Source: a virus. From it: a stretch of DNA of 45,102 bases. Every line of letters begins with the position of its first letter. The stretch's first letter is position 1. The translations under genes were made by a program, and so were the position numbers. Of the stretch, positions 20,795 to 30,356 are shown piece after piece. The notes below the pieces were generated by a model. It was given only the letters and a program-made list of their open reading frames with translations. It was not told the DNA's origin and did no database searches. The stretch is from the IMG/VR virus record IMGVR_UViG_3300023192_003309, positions 1 through 45,102 of that record; one strand, 5' to 3'.

Positions 20795-21412
20795 ATGGGC
20801 AGTACCGCAGGGGTTTATTTTGCGCGAAGAGAGCATGGAGGCCATCGCGTAATAGGGACTCCTACTGGGTTTAGAGTAGCGTGGCCTGATGGAACGGTGA
20901 TGTACCCCTCGGCCAGACAGACCATAATGGCATTGGTAAACGGAACCAAAACCCCCCACACCAAAACCCGTGATCCCCATCTCACGTTTGATCGGTATTT
21001 CCGCATTGGTCGTCATGCGCGACGGTCCTACCCGGCCATTGACACCTTAGCTCTTTTCCACCCTTCTTCCCCGCTTTCGGTATGGGTGCAAGACACTACC
21101 TCTCCCATTTCGGTGGCCGTCACCCCCACTCTTGTCAAAACTCCTCTGGAGTGGATCTCCACAAGCGCGGGCACGAGGTACGCAAGTTGTTCTATGCGGG
21201 ATTCAGTCGAAGGGTTTACCGTTACGGATACGACCCCGAAGACGTGCTTCAAGAGATTTACAAAGGGCTCCTCATTCGCAATATGGGGAAATGTCCCTTT
21301 GATCCGTCTAAATCTTCTTTTGGGCACTACGTCCACATGGTCTGTGGGTGTATCGTCAGCAATTACCATCGCCGTTACTCTCGTTTACGGAGAAATGAAG
21401 TCTTTGGGGTAA
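20795..21412 (+). CDS. Hypothetical protein, long out-of-frame overlap with sigma factor
   Basis: 205 residues from ATG 20795, with an excellent ribosome site GGAGGTGA. The first ~90 residues look like a genuine domain: GSTAGVYFARREHGGHRVIG, FRVAWPDGTVMYPSA, and a helix with ARQTIMALVNGTKTP, ending in DRYFRIGRHARRSYPAIDTL. The remainder (from about 21080) lies over the downstream sigma-like frame and is Ser/Thr rich, so it may be non-functional. Either the true stop was lost by a frameshift, the overlap is real, or the two frames belong to one frameshifted protein. Family not recognised. Confidence 0.5.
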   Translation: MGSTAGVYFARREHGGHRVIGTPTGFRVAWPDGTVMYPSARQTIMALVNGTKTPHTKTRDPHLTFDRYFRIGRHARRSYPAIDTLALFHPSSPLSVWVQDTTSPISVAVTPTLVKTPLEWISTSAGTRYASCSMRDSVEGFTVTDTTPKTCFKRFTKGSSFAIWGNVPLIRLNLLLGTTSTWSVGVSSAITIAVTLVYGEMKSLG

Positions 21413-21717
21413 TGGGCCACGATGACGAAGTGTTGGACGTTGCTGAGGCTGATCTGGCCATTGAAGACCCTATTCAAGAGGAAGGGGTCTTCCTGGCATC
21501 TGCGACCAAAAACCTTACTTATCGAGTACGCCAGTACGCTGTTCAACACGGTATGGATGCGGATATGGTGGTGGAATGCGCGGAACTTTTAGCCGAAGGC
21601 CAACGTCGCTCAGAGATAGCCGCCCATCTCGGACGTTCCAATAGCCAAATCGGACGGATATTGAAAGTGGTTCGCGATATCGCTGGGGAATGGCGCGAAG
21701 AAGTCCTCTGCTCTTAG
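21082..21717 (+). CDS. Phage RNA polymerase sigma-like factor
   Basis: 211 residues from ATG 21082; the frame is open only from 21043 and no strong ribosome site is present. Sigma region 2 is visible at ~37-105: FYAGFSRRVYRYGYDPEDVL, the D-x-x-D-V-x-Q-E (region 2.2-like) stretch QEIYKGLLIRN, and the DNA-melting/recognition segment SSFGHYVHMVC followed by SNYHRRYSRLRR. A region 4-like helix-turn-helix is at ~165-205 (ECAELLAEGQRRSEIAAHLG then RSNSQIGRIL). It would redirect host polymerase to phage promoters, probably late genes, including the baseplate operon immediately downstream on the opposite strand. Its start lies inside the preceding gene. Confidence 0.75.
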   Translation: MGARHYLSHFGGRHPHSCQNSSGVDLHKRGHEVRKLFYAGFSRRVYRYGYDPEDVLQEIYKGLLIRNMGKCPFDPSKSSFGHYVHMVCGCIVSNYHRRYSRLRRNEVFGVMGHDDEVLDVAEADLAIEDPIQEEGVFLASATKNLTYRVRQYAVQHGMDADMVVECAELLAEGQRRSEIAAHLGRSNSQIGRILKVVRDIAGEWREEVLCS

Positions 21718-21719
21718 CC

Positions 21720-24700
21720 TTACTCGGAAGTGTAGGTAAAGGTGGTGTTTCCGAAGGAGAGGTATTCCGCACCCCCCGGATCAATGTTGTTAGCCCCGGT
21801 AGCCCCAGACACCACGTAGGTAACAGCATAAGCGTAGTCAGTAGGAGCTTCTCCTATGCTAAGAGACACCAAAACATGATTGGCGGTAAGTTCTAATCTT
21901 CGCGCTTCAATCGCCGCATCTGTAATGTAGCCAGCCGCCCTTAGCGTGGCGTCGTCGCTAACCCCATCAATGGCACGTCCCCCTGAACCAATGATGTAAG
22001 CACTCCCGCTATCCAATGCCAAAGACCCTAAAGAAGAGCTTGCGGTTAATACACCTAAGGCTTTGTCGTTTTGGAACACCCCAATGAAAGCACCTGTGGA
22101 ACCACCCCCGTCTACCGTAGCAGCACTCAACGGGTTGGTGAGAAGGTACACCACTGAAATAGTTGTAGAAAGAGATGTTACCAGAGTGCTCTCGGCAGCG
22201 GTGTCAGTAGAAACAGGGTCACGCACTACGGTCACACCGTCTTGGCGTACCATTTTGGTGAGAGGAACAACCACGTAAGAAATATTGCTTACATTTTCCA
22301 TGACGTTGATCACATCAGATTGCCGCACAGGATCTCCTAAGCGAAGATTGGCAAAAAAGTTATCTAAATTTGTGCGGAGATCCGTATCCACCGTCGCCTT
22401 ATCTGCCCCTTTTGAAAGGATAATCGTCGTGTCTAAATCGACAGGAACATCGAAGGCTTCTTTCACTAAGACATCTGCGGTCGCGTGCTTATCCACATCC
22501 ACTGTGTTCTGAGTAGTGGAAACAATAAGATTGGTGGTGTAGATGACTGTAAAGTTTTCATCGTGTTCATAGTCCACCACAATCACGGAACCGCTAGCAA
22601 TATCACCTGTGGTGGTGCGAGTGAGAGCGACAGCTACTGTTTCTGATCCTAGGTCAATGGTGTAATCAGGGTCACCAGAAGGGTCATTAGGGCCTTTGTA
22701 TTCCACACTCCTGTCAGAATTGTAAACCTTGATGGTAAGAAAGTTAGCCCCTAAATTATCCAAATACACTGGATAGCTACCCACCATCGTATGTTCTTCC
22801 CCGCTGACAGCAAGAGGGGTTCCAGAAGGGACTGTATTTCCGGCCTCATCCGTATAAGAAACAATACTCAAGTAATCCCCCGCCAAAGCGGAACGTCCTC
22901 GACGAAGGGGCGCATTAGGGTGAATTAATATGGTCGAGGTAGAGGTCAACGCACCAGCCACAGTACCGGTCACCGATGTGATAGCTGAAACCGGCTGACG
23001 AAGGAGAACAAACACATTTCCTTTCCTGCGACGATAAGAACCAAGCACCACATCAGTAAGAGAAACTTCGGGTTGATCCACCTCAGTAGAAAGGGTGATG
23101 GTGTTGTAGGAAGAATAAGTGACCCCGGTGAGGTCAAACACTTCTCCCGTAGTTACATTTCGCAACTCATACCCGGCCACCGCATCATCTAACATTTCCA
23201 CTATGGGGTTAGAAGAGGACAATTCAGGGTCCACAGCCATAAACGTAAGGTCGGCTACATCCCCTACAGTTTGGAACTGGATATCTTGAGCAATAACGTA
23301 TGAAAACGCAAAGGTGTCACTAACAGTAGCAAGGCTAGAGCCCTGAACCCACACATCCACCTTCCCCCCATGATGAATACCCTTATTATCCAGATCCCTT
23401 TGCATCAAAGGATCCCCCGCACCTACAACATTGGCTTTAACTACTCCGGGCACGTCGGCAGCCGTTTGTAAATAGCCTTGGACTGTCCCCGAATCTACCG
23501 AAGCCAAGGCGTTCTGAATACGGATAGTTAGGGCTAGATTAGATTCTCTGTCGGTGCCTCCAAAGAATGCTCCCTGATTGGTCACGGAAAAAGAACCCGC
23601 AATCGAACTCACAATACTTTTTACCTGTCCCGCCCCCATGTTCCCTGTTGATCCTGTTGCGGAAGAGACAACAGGAAGCGTAATCGAATACCTTTGGGTA
23701 ATTGGGTCGTAAAAAGAAGCAAGCTGACTAAGAGGAATGGTCCCTGCTTTAGTCACGCTAAATTGAACGCTTCCGCCCCCCACTATCGTTCCTATGGGGA
23801 AGACGATGGTGGCTGTGGGTTTACGAGAAGTGAAAAAAGTAACTTCTCCTACAGCCGCCACCCCACTTTTCCGCTTGATGCCGAAGTTGCTCCCGTAAGC
23901 ATCAAACGCTGCATCAATGACTGATTGTAGAGTGACTTCGGACTTTACATACAAAGCCTGCATTAAGGCTTGTTTGTAAGGAGAACTCGGAACCCCAACA
24001 GATACATTCGCATTAGTAGGATCGTCTATTTGAAGAAGAAGGGTGGGGGTGCGGGCTCGATTGAAGAAGTCCAGTAAGAAACGGATACGCTCACTTTCAG
24101 AAGCAAAGGGATCAATAACAGTGTCTCTAAGAACAGATCCAGGTTCCACTTTGATTTGTGGGTTGGACCTAAAGATAGCCGTGATGAAGCTCTGGAGAAT
24201 GTCTCGGTTAGAAGCTACCGGCAAAGAGGAAATGGTAGAGGTTACTGAAAGAGGATGTCCCACCACTTCAGGGGAATAAGCGGATTCATATTCTGTGGTG
24301 GTGGCACTGTCGTAGTAGACCGCACTCACAACATAATAAAGAGAAGTAGTCGGATCCAGGGCGGTAAACGCACTCACCCTAACCGTAGCCGGTAAACTGG
24401 TAGGGCTGTTTCGACGGTTATGCTCAAAAGAATAAAGGGTCACTTGCCGAATAGAAGACAAAGTGCCCGAAAATTGCATCTTGCGAGTTGTCTCTGGGAT
24501 TTCAAAAGTAGTGTTGTAGCTCGTCGCTAGAATAGTCTCATTTGAATCTTCTTGGGTTGCCACTATTCGTAAGAACATGGGATCAGCTACGGGATCATCA
24601 TTTTCATCTACTGATACCTCCATGTCCCCCAAAACAGTAGCGAAGCTCTCGGTTTCTTCGGTGATTGCCCCCTCACTGATCGCATTGACATTGACTCGGA

Positions 24701-25181
24701 TATACCCAGTAGAACCACCACCAGCATAAGCAGAAGCGTAAAAATTCAAACCCACAAAAGAAGAAGTGACACTTGGTTCCGAGTAGATTGTCACCGAATC
24801 ATTATTTTGGGACAAGTAGATATTGGTGGGAGCCTCTACCAGAGTGTCGGTATTAGAAGAAACAACGGTTACTTCAGCGTGGGCCGTTGGAGTAGTGCTG
24901 CCTGACGGCAAGATAGCCCTCACCCTAATGTCATTGACCCCATTAGAAAGGGCCAATCCCGTAGGGTTGTAAGTAGGGTTGGGAACAACCCACTTCCCGT
25001 CTGCAAAAAATACCAATGAGGGATCGGAGGTGTACCCGCCCCCATCAATAGAAACCTGCATCTCTACGGCAATGGGACTTACCTCTCCTTCAAAGAACCT
25101 CTCTGAAGAAGTGGTCGTGAAAAACACTTCCGTATGGTAAACCCCATCGGGGCCAAGAATGGTGGGGTTAGTGGTGGTCAT
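21720..25181 (-). CDS. Baseplate J-like wedge protein
   Basis: 1153 residues. It builds the contractile-tail baseplate wedge. N-terminal ~270 residues are beta-sandwich-like (Ig/fibronectin-like) strands. Baseplate J/T4 gp6 features appear at ~335-385 (KVEPGSVLRDTVIDPFASES, then LLDFFNRARTPTLLLQ) and at ~530-600 (GGTDRESNLALTIRIQNALA followed by TVQGYLQTAADVPGVVKAN). The C-terminal ~450 residues add further beta domains. The length is about three times simple J proteins and approaches or exceeds T4 gp6 (660 residues), so it has inserted domains. It is the last gene of the leftward operon; its 3' end is two bases from the convergent sigma-factor stop. Confidence 0.85.
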   Translation of the reverse strand: MTTTNPTILGPDGVYHTEVFFTTTSSERFFEGEVSPIAVEMQVSIDGGGYTSDPSLVFFADGKWVVPNPTYNPTGLALSNGVNDIRVRAILPSGSTTPTAHAEVTVVSSNTDTLVEAPTNIYLSQNNDSVTIYSEPSVTSSFVGLNFYASAYAGGGSTGYIRVNVNAISEGAITEETESFATVLGDMEVSVDENDDPVADPMFLRIVATQEDSNETILATSYNTTFEIPETTRKMQFSGTLSSIRQVTLYSFEHNRRNSPTSLPATVRVSAFTALDPTTSLYYVVSAVYYDSATTTEYESAYSPEVVGHPLSVTSTISSLPVASNRDILQSFITAIFRSNPQIKVEPGSVLRDTVIDPFASESERIRFLLDFFNRARTPTLLLQIDDPTNANVSVGVPSSPYKQALMQALYVKSEVTLQSVIDAAFDAYGSNFGIKRKSGVAAVGEVTFFTSRKPTATIVFPIGTIVGGGSVQFSVTKAGTIPLSQLASFYDPITQRYSITLPVVSSATGSTGNMGAGQVKSIVSSIAGSFSVTNQGAFFGGTDRESNLALTIRIQNALASVDSGTVQGYLQTAADVPGVVKANVVGAGDPLMQRDLDNKGIHHGGKVDVWVQGSSLATVSDTFAFSYVIAQDIQFQTVGDVADLTFMAVDPELSSSNPIVEMLDDAVAGYELRNVTTGEVFDLTGVTYSSYNTITLSTEVDQPEVSLTDVVLGSYRRRKGNVFVLLRQPVSAITSVTGTVAGALTSTSTILIHPNAPLRRGRSALAGDYLSIVSYTDEAGNTVPSGTPLAVSGEEHTMVGSYPVYLDNLGANFLTIKVYNSDRSVEYKGPNDPSGDPDYTIDLGSETVAVALTRTTTGDIASGSVIVVDYEHDENFTVIYTTNLIVSTTQNTVDVDKHATADVLVKEAFDVPVDLDTTIILSKGADKATVDTDLRTNLDNFFANLRLGDPVRQSDVINVMENVSNISYVVVPLTKMVRQDGVTVVRDPVSTDTAAESTLVTSLSTTISVVYLLTNPLSAATVDGGGSTGAFIGVFQNDKALGVLTASSSLGSLALDSGSAYIIGSGGRAIDGVSDDATLRAAGYITDAAIEARRLELTANHVLVSLSIGEAPTDYAYAVTYVVSGATGANNIDPGGAEYLSFGNTTFTYTSE

Positions 25182-25184
25182 TTT

Positions 25185-26369
25185 TCATAGCCTAGTGCCA
25201 TAGAAGAGGCTGTCAGCTTGATTGGTGCTAACGCCCGTAGCCTCCAACCCTAAAGGAAGGCCAGTGGAACCGCCTAACGCCACCGCTCCCGGCACCGTGA
25301 AAACAATAGAAAGCGCAATCGGGGTGTTAGAAGCACTTTGAACCGCTACGTCGATGAAGAATGCCGTGGGGTCATTTGGATCAGCCCGAACATCCACCCC
25401 ATTAACCGCGTATAAGGTTTCTTTAGCGGAAACCAACTGATATTTACGTTGTTGAGTTTGGATGTCTTGTGCTCGCAGCAATGCCGCATTCACGTCATCC
25501 TTCATGGCACTAGCCACCGTAGATGTACGTTTAGCCCCAATACGGGACAAGAGGGTACAACCGTAACCGGGATGATATGGGTTAGAACCTTTTTCCGTCA
25601 GAATGGCTTTGAGGCACATTTGATAAAGGAGATTGTTGTCTTTAACGAGAATAACCCCCCCCTCCGTATTAAACCGATAATCGTTCTCTACATAGGTGCC
25701 TTGGCATCGAGGACACACATCAGGGGGGGATACATAAGTAACTTTCAAAGTGGGGTTGGTCTTCAAGGGTTTAAGAAACTTGGGCTCCCAAACTTTTTGT
25801 TTATAGGCACGGAGAGGCCCCCGAACAGCCGGATAAACCCGTGTAGTGGGGTATAAATTCCAGGGGGGGTACCCCTCTCTTCCGCGCATTCCCTTCTGCT
25901 GGAACCCCAATGCATCTGACCCCTTACCGGATACCCGGATAAAAGAGGGTGGCCCCACTTCTGCTGTTTCGGTGAAAACCAAAACCCCCTTCAATGAAGA
26001 AGGAGAAACCAGTTGGGTAGTGGTTTTGAGAACACGAATCACATCCTCAATCTGAACCCGGTTGCCGGTCGGTAAAGATACGGTCACGCTTCCCGCATTG
26101 GTGGTGATTGTAATGTCATTATTGGCCGCACCAAGCCTCCCACTACACCGTTCAATTCGATAAGAACCGGCATAAGCAGCGTTCAAGGAAGCCGGGTAAG
26201 ACACCCCCCTACGTGGGATGTAGGTTTGGTCATTGGCTAAAAGCAAGACCCCGCTGGAGTTGGCGACCGACGCTTTAAGGGCCATCGTTTGCCGATCAGA
26301 GCCCAAACTAACCGGCTCTTCCATAATCAAATGGGGGCATGGATGAGCAATGTGGATATCTTGACTCAA
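25185..26369 (-). CDS. Baseplate wedge protein with gp25/lysozyme-like domain
   Basis: 394 residues, starting at TTG 26369 with AAGGAG six bases upstream. The N-terminal half has beta-rich strands (NSSGVLLLANDQTYIP). A CPRC motif (~218-221) before YVENDYRFN suggests a small zinc knuckle. The segment TEKGSNPYHPGYGCTLLSRI (~256-275) and the following helices (DVNAALLRAQDIQTQQ) match the gp25 / W-type baseplate wedge core. It carries the 'xNPxxPxYGx-x-L' pattern characteristic of that family. The C-terminus is strands (IALSIVFTVPG). In T4 gp25 anchors the wedge to the J-like gp6, and here the J-like gene follows immediately (3 bases). The family usually is ~130 residues; this one is three times longer. 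Confidence 0.8.
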   Translation of the reverse strand: MSQDIHIAHPCPHLIMEEPVSLGSDRQTMALKASVANSSGVLLLANDQTYIPRRGVSYPASLNAAYAGSYRIERCSGRLGAANNDITITTNAGSVTVSLPTGNRVQIEDVIRVLKTTTQLVSPSSLKGVLVFTETAEVGPPSFIRVSGKGSDALGFQQKGMRGREGYPPWNLYPTTRVYPAVRGPLRAYKQKVWEPKFLKPLKTNPTLKVTYVSPPDVCPRCQGTYVENDYRFNTEGGVILVKDNNLLYQMCLKAILTEKGSNPYHPGYGCTLLSRIGAKRTSTVASAMKDDVNAALLRAQDIQTQQRKYQLVSAKETLYAVNGVDVRADPNDPTAFFIDVAVQSASNTPIALSIVFTVPGAVALGGSTGLPLGLEATGVSTNQADSLFYGTRL

Positions 26370-26411
26370 AGGTAACTCCTTCCCCTTTCTGCGCTCATAG
26401 ACACCCCACCG

Positions 26412-27269
26412 TCACCCCCCGTACCAATCTTCCTGCCCATCCTCATTATCAGTCATCAAGTTTTTGTGCTTGCTGAGGTTGGGGAGGTTCACCTCTGTAG
26501 TCAGGGGCACATCCCCATCAGTTTCGGGGATGCGGAAGATGGCGTCAAAGCGGTAGGCAATGCGAGCGGCGACATTCGGCAAACCGAAGAAATCTTCTTG
26601 GTAAGTAGCCGGAAGGGTTTGAGAAGGCCCAGAGGCCCACACGATGTCGGAAACCTCTTCTAAAAGCTGCTCTCGCAAATCCATGAGTTTGATGATGCGA
26701 GCTTCCAAATCCCATCGCTTGTACCGCATTTCTTTCGTGATCGCCTGCCTTGCACGTTGGATAATGTCGGCGTCCCGACGATCTCCAGTAGGGCTAAGAC
26801 CATCAGTACGTTTGGGATCGTATTTCAGAATGCTCGCTCCTTCTTGGGCCGAAGAAGAAAAGTTATACTGGATAGGGTCCATGTAAAGAAGACCACTTCC
26901 AGGCTGTGTGGGGATAAGTTCGATGCCCTGCTCTCCCTCTATCACCTCAGCAAAGGCTGAATCGGGTATGAGGAACATCGAAATATCAAAGGGATTACCC
27001 CCCATAGCAGTATAAGCCGCTACCAATTTACCCACAGAAGTCTCGCCATCGACCATTATCCCGCGCCTCTTTTCATTGAGAACGGTGTTTGCAGGATTTT
27101 CAGGATCGGCTTCAGAGGTGTACATGATTCGCACATCCCCAATACGGTCCAACTCCTTAAAAATCATATTGATCCGAGAAGCCGCATCCCTTCTTTCTTC
27201 CAGCATAAATCTCCGAAAAGCCCTCCACTGACCTTCCCGAAAACACCCCAAAAATGAAAAAGAAGCCAT
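26412..27269 (-). CDS. Baseplate/tail-tip-associated protein, helical
   Basis: 285 residues, AGGA upstream of ATG. It begins FSFLGCFREGQWRAFRRFML, an amphipathic helix, then a long helical domain rich in Arg, Glu and Asp (EARIIKLMDLREQLLEEVSD). A beta-containing middle (RIMYTSEADPENPANTVLNE) is present. No named family recognised. Its place between the 926-residue protein and the gp25-like gene, all on one strand with close spacing, makes a baseplate wedge or connector role likely. Confidence 0.65.
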   Translation of the reverse strand: MASFSFLGCFREGQWRAFRRFMLEERRDAASRINMIFKELDRIGDVRIMYTSEADPENPANTVLNEKRRGIMVDGETSVGKLVAAYTAMGGNPFDISMFLIPDSAFAEVIEGEQGIELIPTQPGSGLLYMDPIQYNFSSSAQEGASILKYDPKRTDGLSPTGDRRDADIIQRARQAITKEMRYKRWDLEARIIKLMDLREQLLEEVSDIVWASGPSQTLPATYQEDFFGLPNVAARIAYRFDAIFRIPETDGDVPLTTEVNLPNLSKHKNLMTDNEDGQEDWYGG

Positions 27270-27279
27270 GTTGTTATCC

Positions 27280-30060
27280 TTATTCAGTAAGAGAGGACTC
27301 TTCTACCTTGGGGAATATCGCAGCTATGAGTTCCAACAAGATAAGAGGCATCCCGCCCGCCACCAGGGTAACGCCAGCCCCGTAAGCCGCAGAAGAATCT
27401 ACCGGTTTGTTGGTTGCAGACATTAGGCCCGACACAATCCCTGCGGTTCCAGCTTCGACCAAAACAAGCCCTGACAACGAGGGCAATGTGAACATAGAAA
27501 GGGCATTCAACAAGGCACGGATCATGTTGATAAGAGCTTGAAGCTGGTAGATACGGGCTTGGATTGCTTCGATGTAAGCGATGATTTTATCAATCATCCC
27601 TTGGAGCATGTCCAAGATTCCCAACAAGAACTTCTCGATCTTGTCCAACAATTCTTCCAGTGGGACAAGTTGATTCCCCAAGATACGAAAGGCGACCCAT
27701 TCGCTATCCCCTACTCCCCGCAAAAGACCGACAGACGCTATTTGGAGGACTTCTGCCGCTGATGTACCAAGTTTCTTCGTGGCATCATCTTGGGCCTGAT
27801 CGTAGTCATAGATCACATTCCGAATAAAAGCGGAGGACTTCTGCTCGGAGTCGTCGGAGTAGAAAATAGGGGAGAAATCCGCACTGCCCTCTCCCATGAC
27901 AAAGTTTGTATGCGCCATGGTTCCCACACTCTGAGAAATAATAAGCGAATCCGACACCATGAATGACCAACCCCGTGCCGGACCAGGGGTCGTAGATTTT
28001 GGGCTGTCAACCGTGATGCCGCCGCTGCTCGTGTACCACTGTTCTAAGGTTTCTTTAGGAAGGCTACGACACATAGGGTTGGCCCCTATCCCATACAAAT
28101 CGGTTTCGGATGGCTTATCGTCATGACTCCCGAACCCGATGAAATTCATAAGGGTTCCCCCTTTCATCAGGAGCCTCCAAGTGGGGTCATATTCGTATAC
28201 CAGCGTGCTCACCTCTATACCCACAAGGGTGTCGTAATGCGCTACAACCAAGTCTATCAACTCATCTGTGGGAGGGCCTGCTTCGATGAGCTTACGGGCT
28301 ACTAATAGGAGAACATTTTTTACTTTCTTCCTGAAAGTATCGGGATACACCCCATTGAAAAATCTGGGTGTCACGTTGAACAGAGGGAATGCTTTTTGCG
28401 CGAAGTCTCTCAAGGAAGAAGGAAAGCCAGCCGCAGTACCGGATCGGAACCACGGTGCCACACACCCCGTTGAAAAAACTTCACTTCTTTTTATGGCACC
28501 CGCCCCTTCCTTTCCGGCCAGCCTTGCCTTGATCTCCTCATTGGCGGTACCGGCATAGGCGATAAAATAGTCTTCCACAGGGTTGTCGGGGTTGTAGAAA
28601 GCACCTGACGGTAACTCCAACCTACACAGGATAGTGATCAAGATCGCCGCTTGGACGGTTTCGATGTACTTCCCCATCTTTTCGTTGGGCATCGAAAATT
28701 CAAGAGACTGGCTCGGGGCACTCATACACAAAGTGAAGTCTGGGCCATTTGACCCCATTGGAAGAACAGGCTTCAAAAGAGCGGTTTTGGCTGCGGTGAG
28801 GGATTCAACTGTGAAATTCCATAATGGAAGATCCCCGAGTTTAAGAACATAAGGATCTGCGATTGTTCCAGATCCAACACTCAAGTATCGGCCCTCTACA
28901 TAATCATTGATGTCCTTCCCTATTGCGCGAACCCGTACAGAATAAGGGCCTCTAAACAAGGGTTCGTCATGCAGGGTGACCATATCAGAACCCATTTTCC
29001 ACTTCTTAGGAAGATGTTGGGTTTTCACCACAACGGAAAATTCCTGGGAGGGGAGAACCGATGACATAAACCCAGCTTTTACATAGAAAGCTGCCCCGTT
29101 CACCCCCTCCCCTGCCGCATCTCCAATAAGCCACGGGATGCTGTTAGAGTCACTCATCAAGTAGAGATTCACACACTGGGGATTATTGTAAGAAAGAGTC
29201 GCTAAGGTTCCTATGCTTGGGCCGAAAAGGGTTGCCCCGCTGTAAGAGCGCAACACCCCATTAGTAGTAGGATCAGTCGCAGGCCGCCATACCGAAGGAG
29301 GCACATTGGGATTACTGCTTAAATCATCCCGAGGAATGCGCCCGACCACACCCTGCCCATCAGGGAATGTGCTTATCTCAATGAGAAATCCTTTGGGTTG
29401 AGGGGTGAATCCAAAGAATCCTCGCGGGGGAGGAATGCTCCAAGAAATCTTGACAGAATCAGGCACACCGTCTGAAAACGACGCCTCACTTAATGCGGAG
29501 TAGCCCGTAAGCCCTAGGACATTGGTGGTTACTCCGTAAGTGATGCCCAAATTGACCGGGGCTGGAAAAGGAGACACATCCCCAAGCTGCCCAAAGAATT
29601 TGAGGAGGCGTAGAATAAAGGCAATCAACTCTCCAATATCCTGAGAAGACATATAAAAGAAAACTGCCATCACACCGCTTGAGGTGGTGAAGTCAGGTCT
29701 ATTAGGATCTCTCGTATCTAAAAGACGCCGCAAGGACCGTCTCTCAAACGCAGAAAAACCTCCCCTCAACTCCAAGAAGGGGGATTTACAAAGACCTATA
29801 TCCCCGATGAAGTACCCACCAAGATTCTTTAGATCATGGATGATGTTCCTGATCTCTGCGATGATGGCTTCAATGATGGCCCGAATAGGATCCAGAAACC
29901 CAAGCAAGAACGCTTTGATGACGTTCAGAATAACCTGCACGATATTCAAAATCGCGATGAGAGCGGATAAAACCCCATCAATAGCCGCAATGACCTTATT
30001 TACGGGTTCCAGCAACTTGCTGAGATCAGGCTGTATAGTGACCCATTCTTTGTCAGCCAT
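27280..30060 (-). CDS. Large tail-tip protein with hydrophobic helical ends
   Basis: 926 residues, with GGAGGGGGGTGA upstream. The first ~75 residues form hydrophobic and amphipathic helices (VIAAIDGVLSALIAILNIVQ, later LLGFLDPIRAIIEAIIAEI). Similar helices recur at ~775-870 (LGILDMLQGMIDKIIAYIEA then LINMIRALLNALSMF), with a glycine-rich C-terminal hydrophobic end (GAGVTLVAGGMPLILLELIA). Between them lies a long beta-rich, fibronectin-like region (~150-450) and a mixed region. Two helical membrane-active ends around a beta core suggest a protein that inserts into or spans the host envelope during DNA delivery. This is inference; no family was recognised. Confidence 0.6.
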   Translation of the reverse strand: MADKEWVTIQPDLSKLLEPVNKVIAAIDGVLSALIAILNIVQVILNVIKAFLLGFLDPIRAIIEAIIAEIRNIIHDLKNLGGYFIGDIGLCKSPFLELRGGFSAFERRSLRRLLDTRDPNRPDFTTSSGVMAVFFYMSSQDIGELIAFILRLLKFFGQLGDVSPFPAPVNLGITYGVTTNVLGLTGYSALSEASFSDGVPDSVKISWSIPPPRGFFGFTPQPKGFLIEISTFPDGQGVVGRIPRDDLSSNPNVPPSVWRPATDPTTNGVLRSYSGATLFGPSIGTLATLSYNNPQCVNLYLMSDSNSIPWLIGDAAGEGVNGAAFYVKAGFMSSVLPSQEFSVVVKTQHLPKKWKMGSDMVTLHDEPLFRGPYSVRVRAIGKDINDYVEGRYLSVGSGTIADPYVLKLGDLPLWNFTVESLTAAKTALLKPVLPMGSNGPDFTLCMSAPSQSLEFSMPNEKMGKYIETVQAAILITILCRLELPSGAFYNPDNPVEDYFIAYAGTANEEIKARLAGKEGAGAIKRSEVFSTGCVAPWFRSGTAAGFPSSLRDFAQKAFPLFNVTPRFFNGVYPDTFRKKVKNVLLLVARKLIEAGPPTDELIDLVVAHYDTLVGIEVSTLVYEYDPTWRLLMKGGTLMNFIGFGSHDDKPSETDLYGIGANPMCRSLPKETLEQWYTSSGGITVDSPKSTTPGPARGWSFMVSDSLIISQSVGTMAHTNFVMGEGSADFSPIFYSDDSEQKSSAFIRNVIYDYDQAQDDATKKLGTSAAEVLQIASVGLLRGVGDSEWVAFRILGNQLVPLEELLDKIEKFLLGILDMLQGMIDKIIAYIEAIQARIYQLQALINMIRALLNALSMFTLPSLSGLVLVEAGTAGIVSGLMSATNKPVDSSAAYGAGVTLVAGGMPLILLELIAAIFPKVEESSLTE

Positions 30061-30063
30061 AGA

Positions 30064-30291
30064 TCACCCCCCTCCACCATGCTTCAAGCGTTGGAGGGCG
30101 ATATGCAATTCAGCCAGCTTTTGTTGATCCTCTAATACTTGTTGCTCAAGTATTTTCTCAATATTCCCCAGGAGCTTCTTCTGCTTTTCCACAATGGGAG
30201 ATTTAGCATCCTGCTCCGGGCGGTCGTCCCATTTCCCATCCACAGGAACCCCTGCTTCACGCAGCTTTTTCCGCATTTCCTCGGGGGTCAT
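30064..30291 (-). CDS. Small coiled-coil protein
   Basis: 75 residues, with GGAGAG six bases before the ATG. After MTPEEMRKKLREAGVPVDG, residues ~35-70 form a heptad-patterned coiled coil (KQKKLLGNIEKILEQQVLED then QQKLAELHIALQRL), ending in GGGG. It lies four bases upstream of the large hydrophobic-ended protein and could be its chaperone or partner. Not recognised as a known family. Confidence 0.65.
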   Translation of the reverse strand: MTPEEMRKKLREAGVPVDGKWDDRPEQDAKSPIVEKQKKLLGNIEKILEQQVLEDQQKLAELHIALQRLKHGGGG

Positions 30292-30356
30292 TGGACACTC
30301 TCCTACAGAGTTGGTTCGACAAACACCCTACCGACCAGAAGGGGGAGGGGGTTCGC

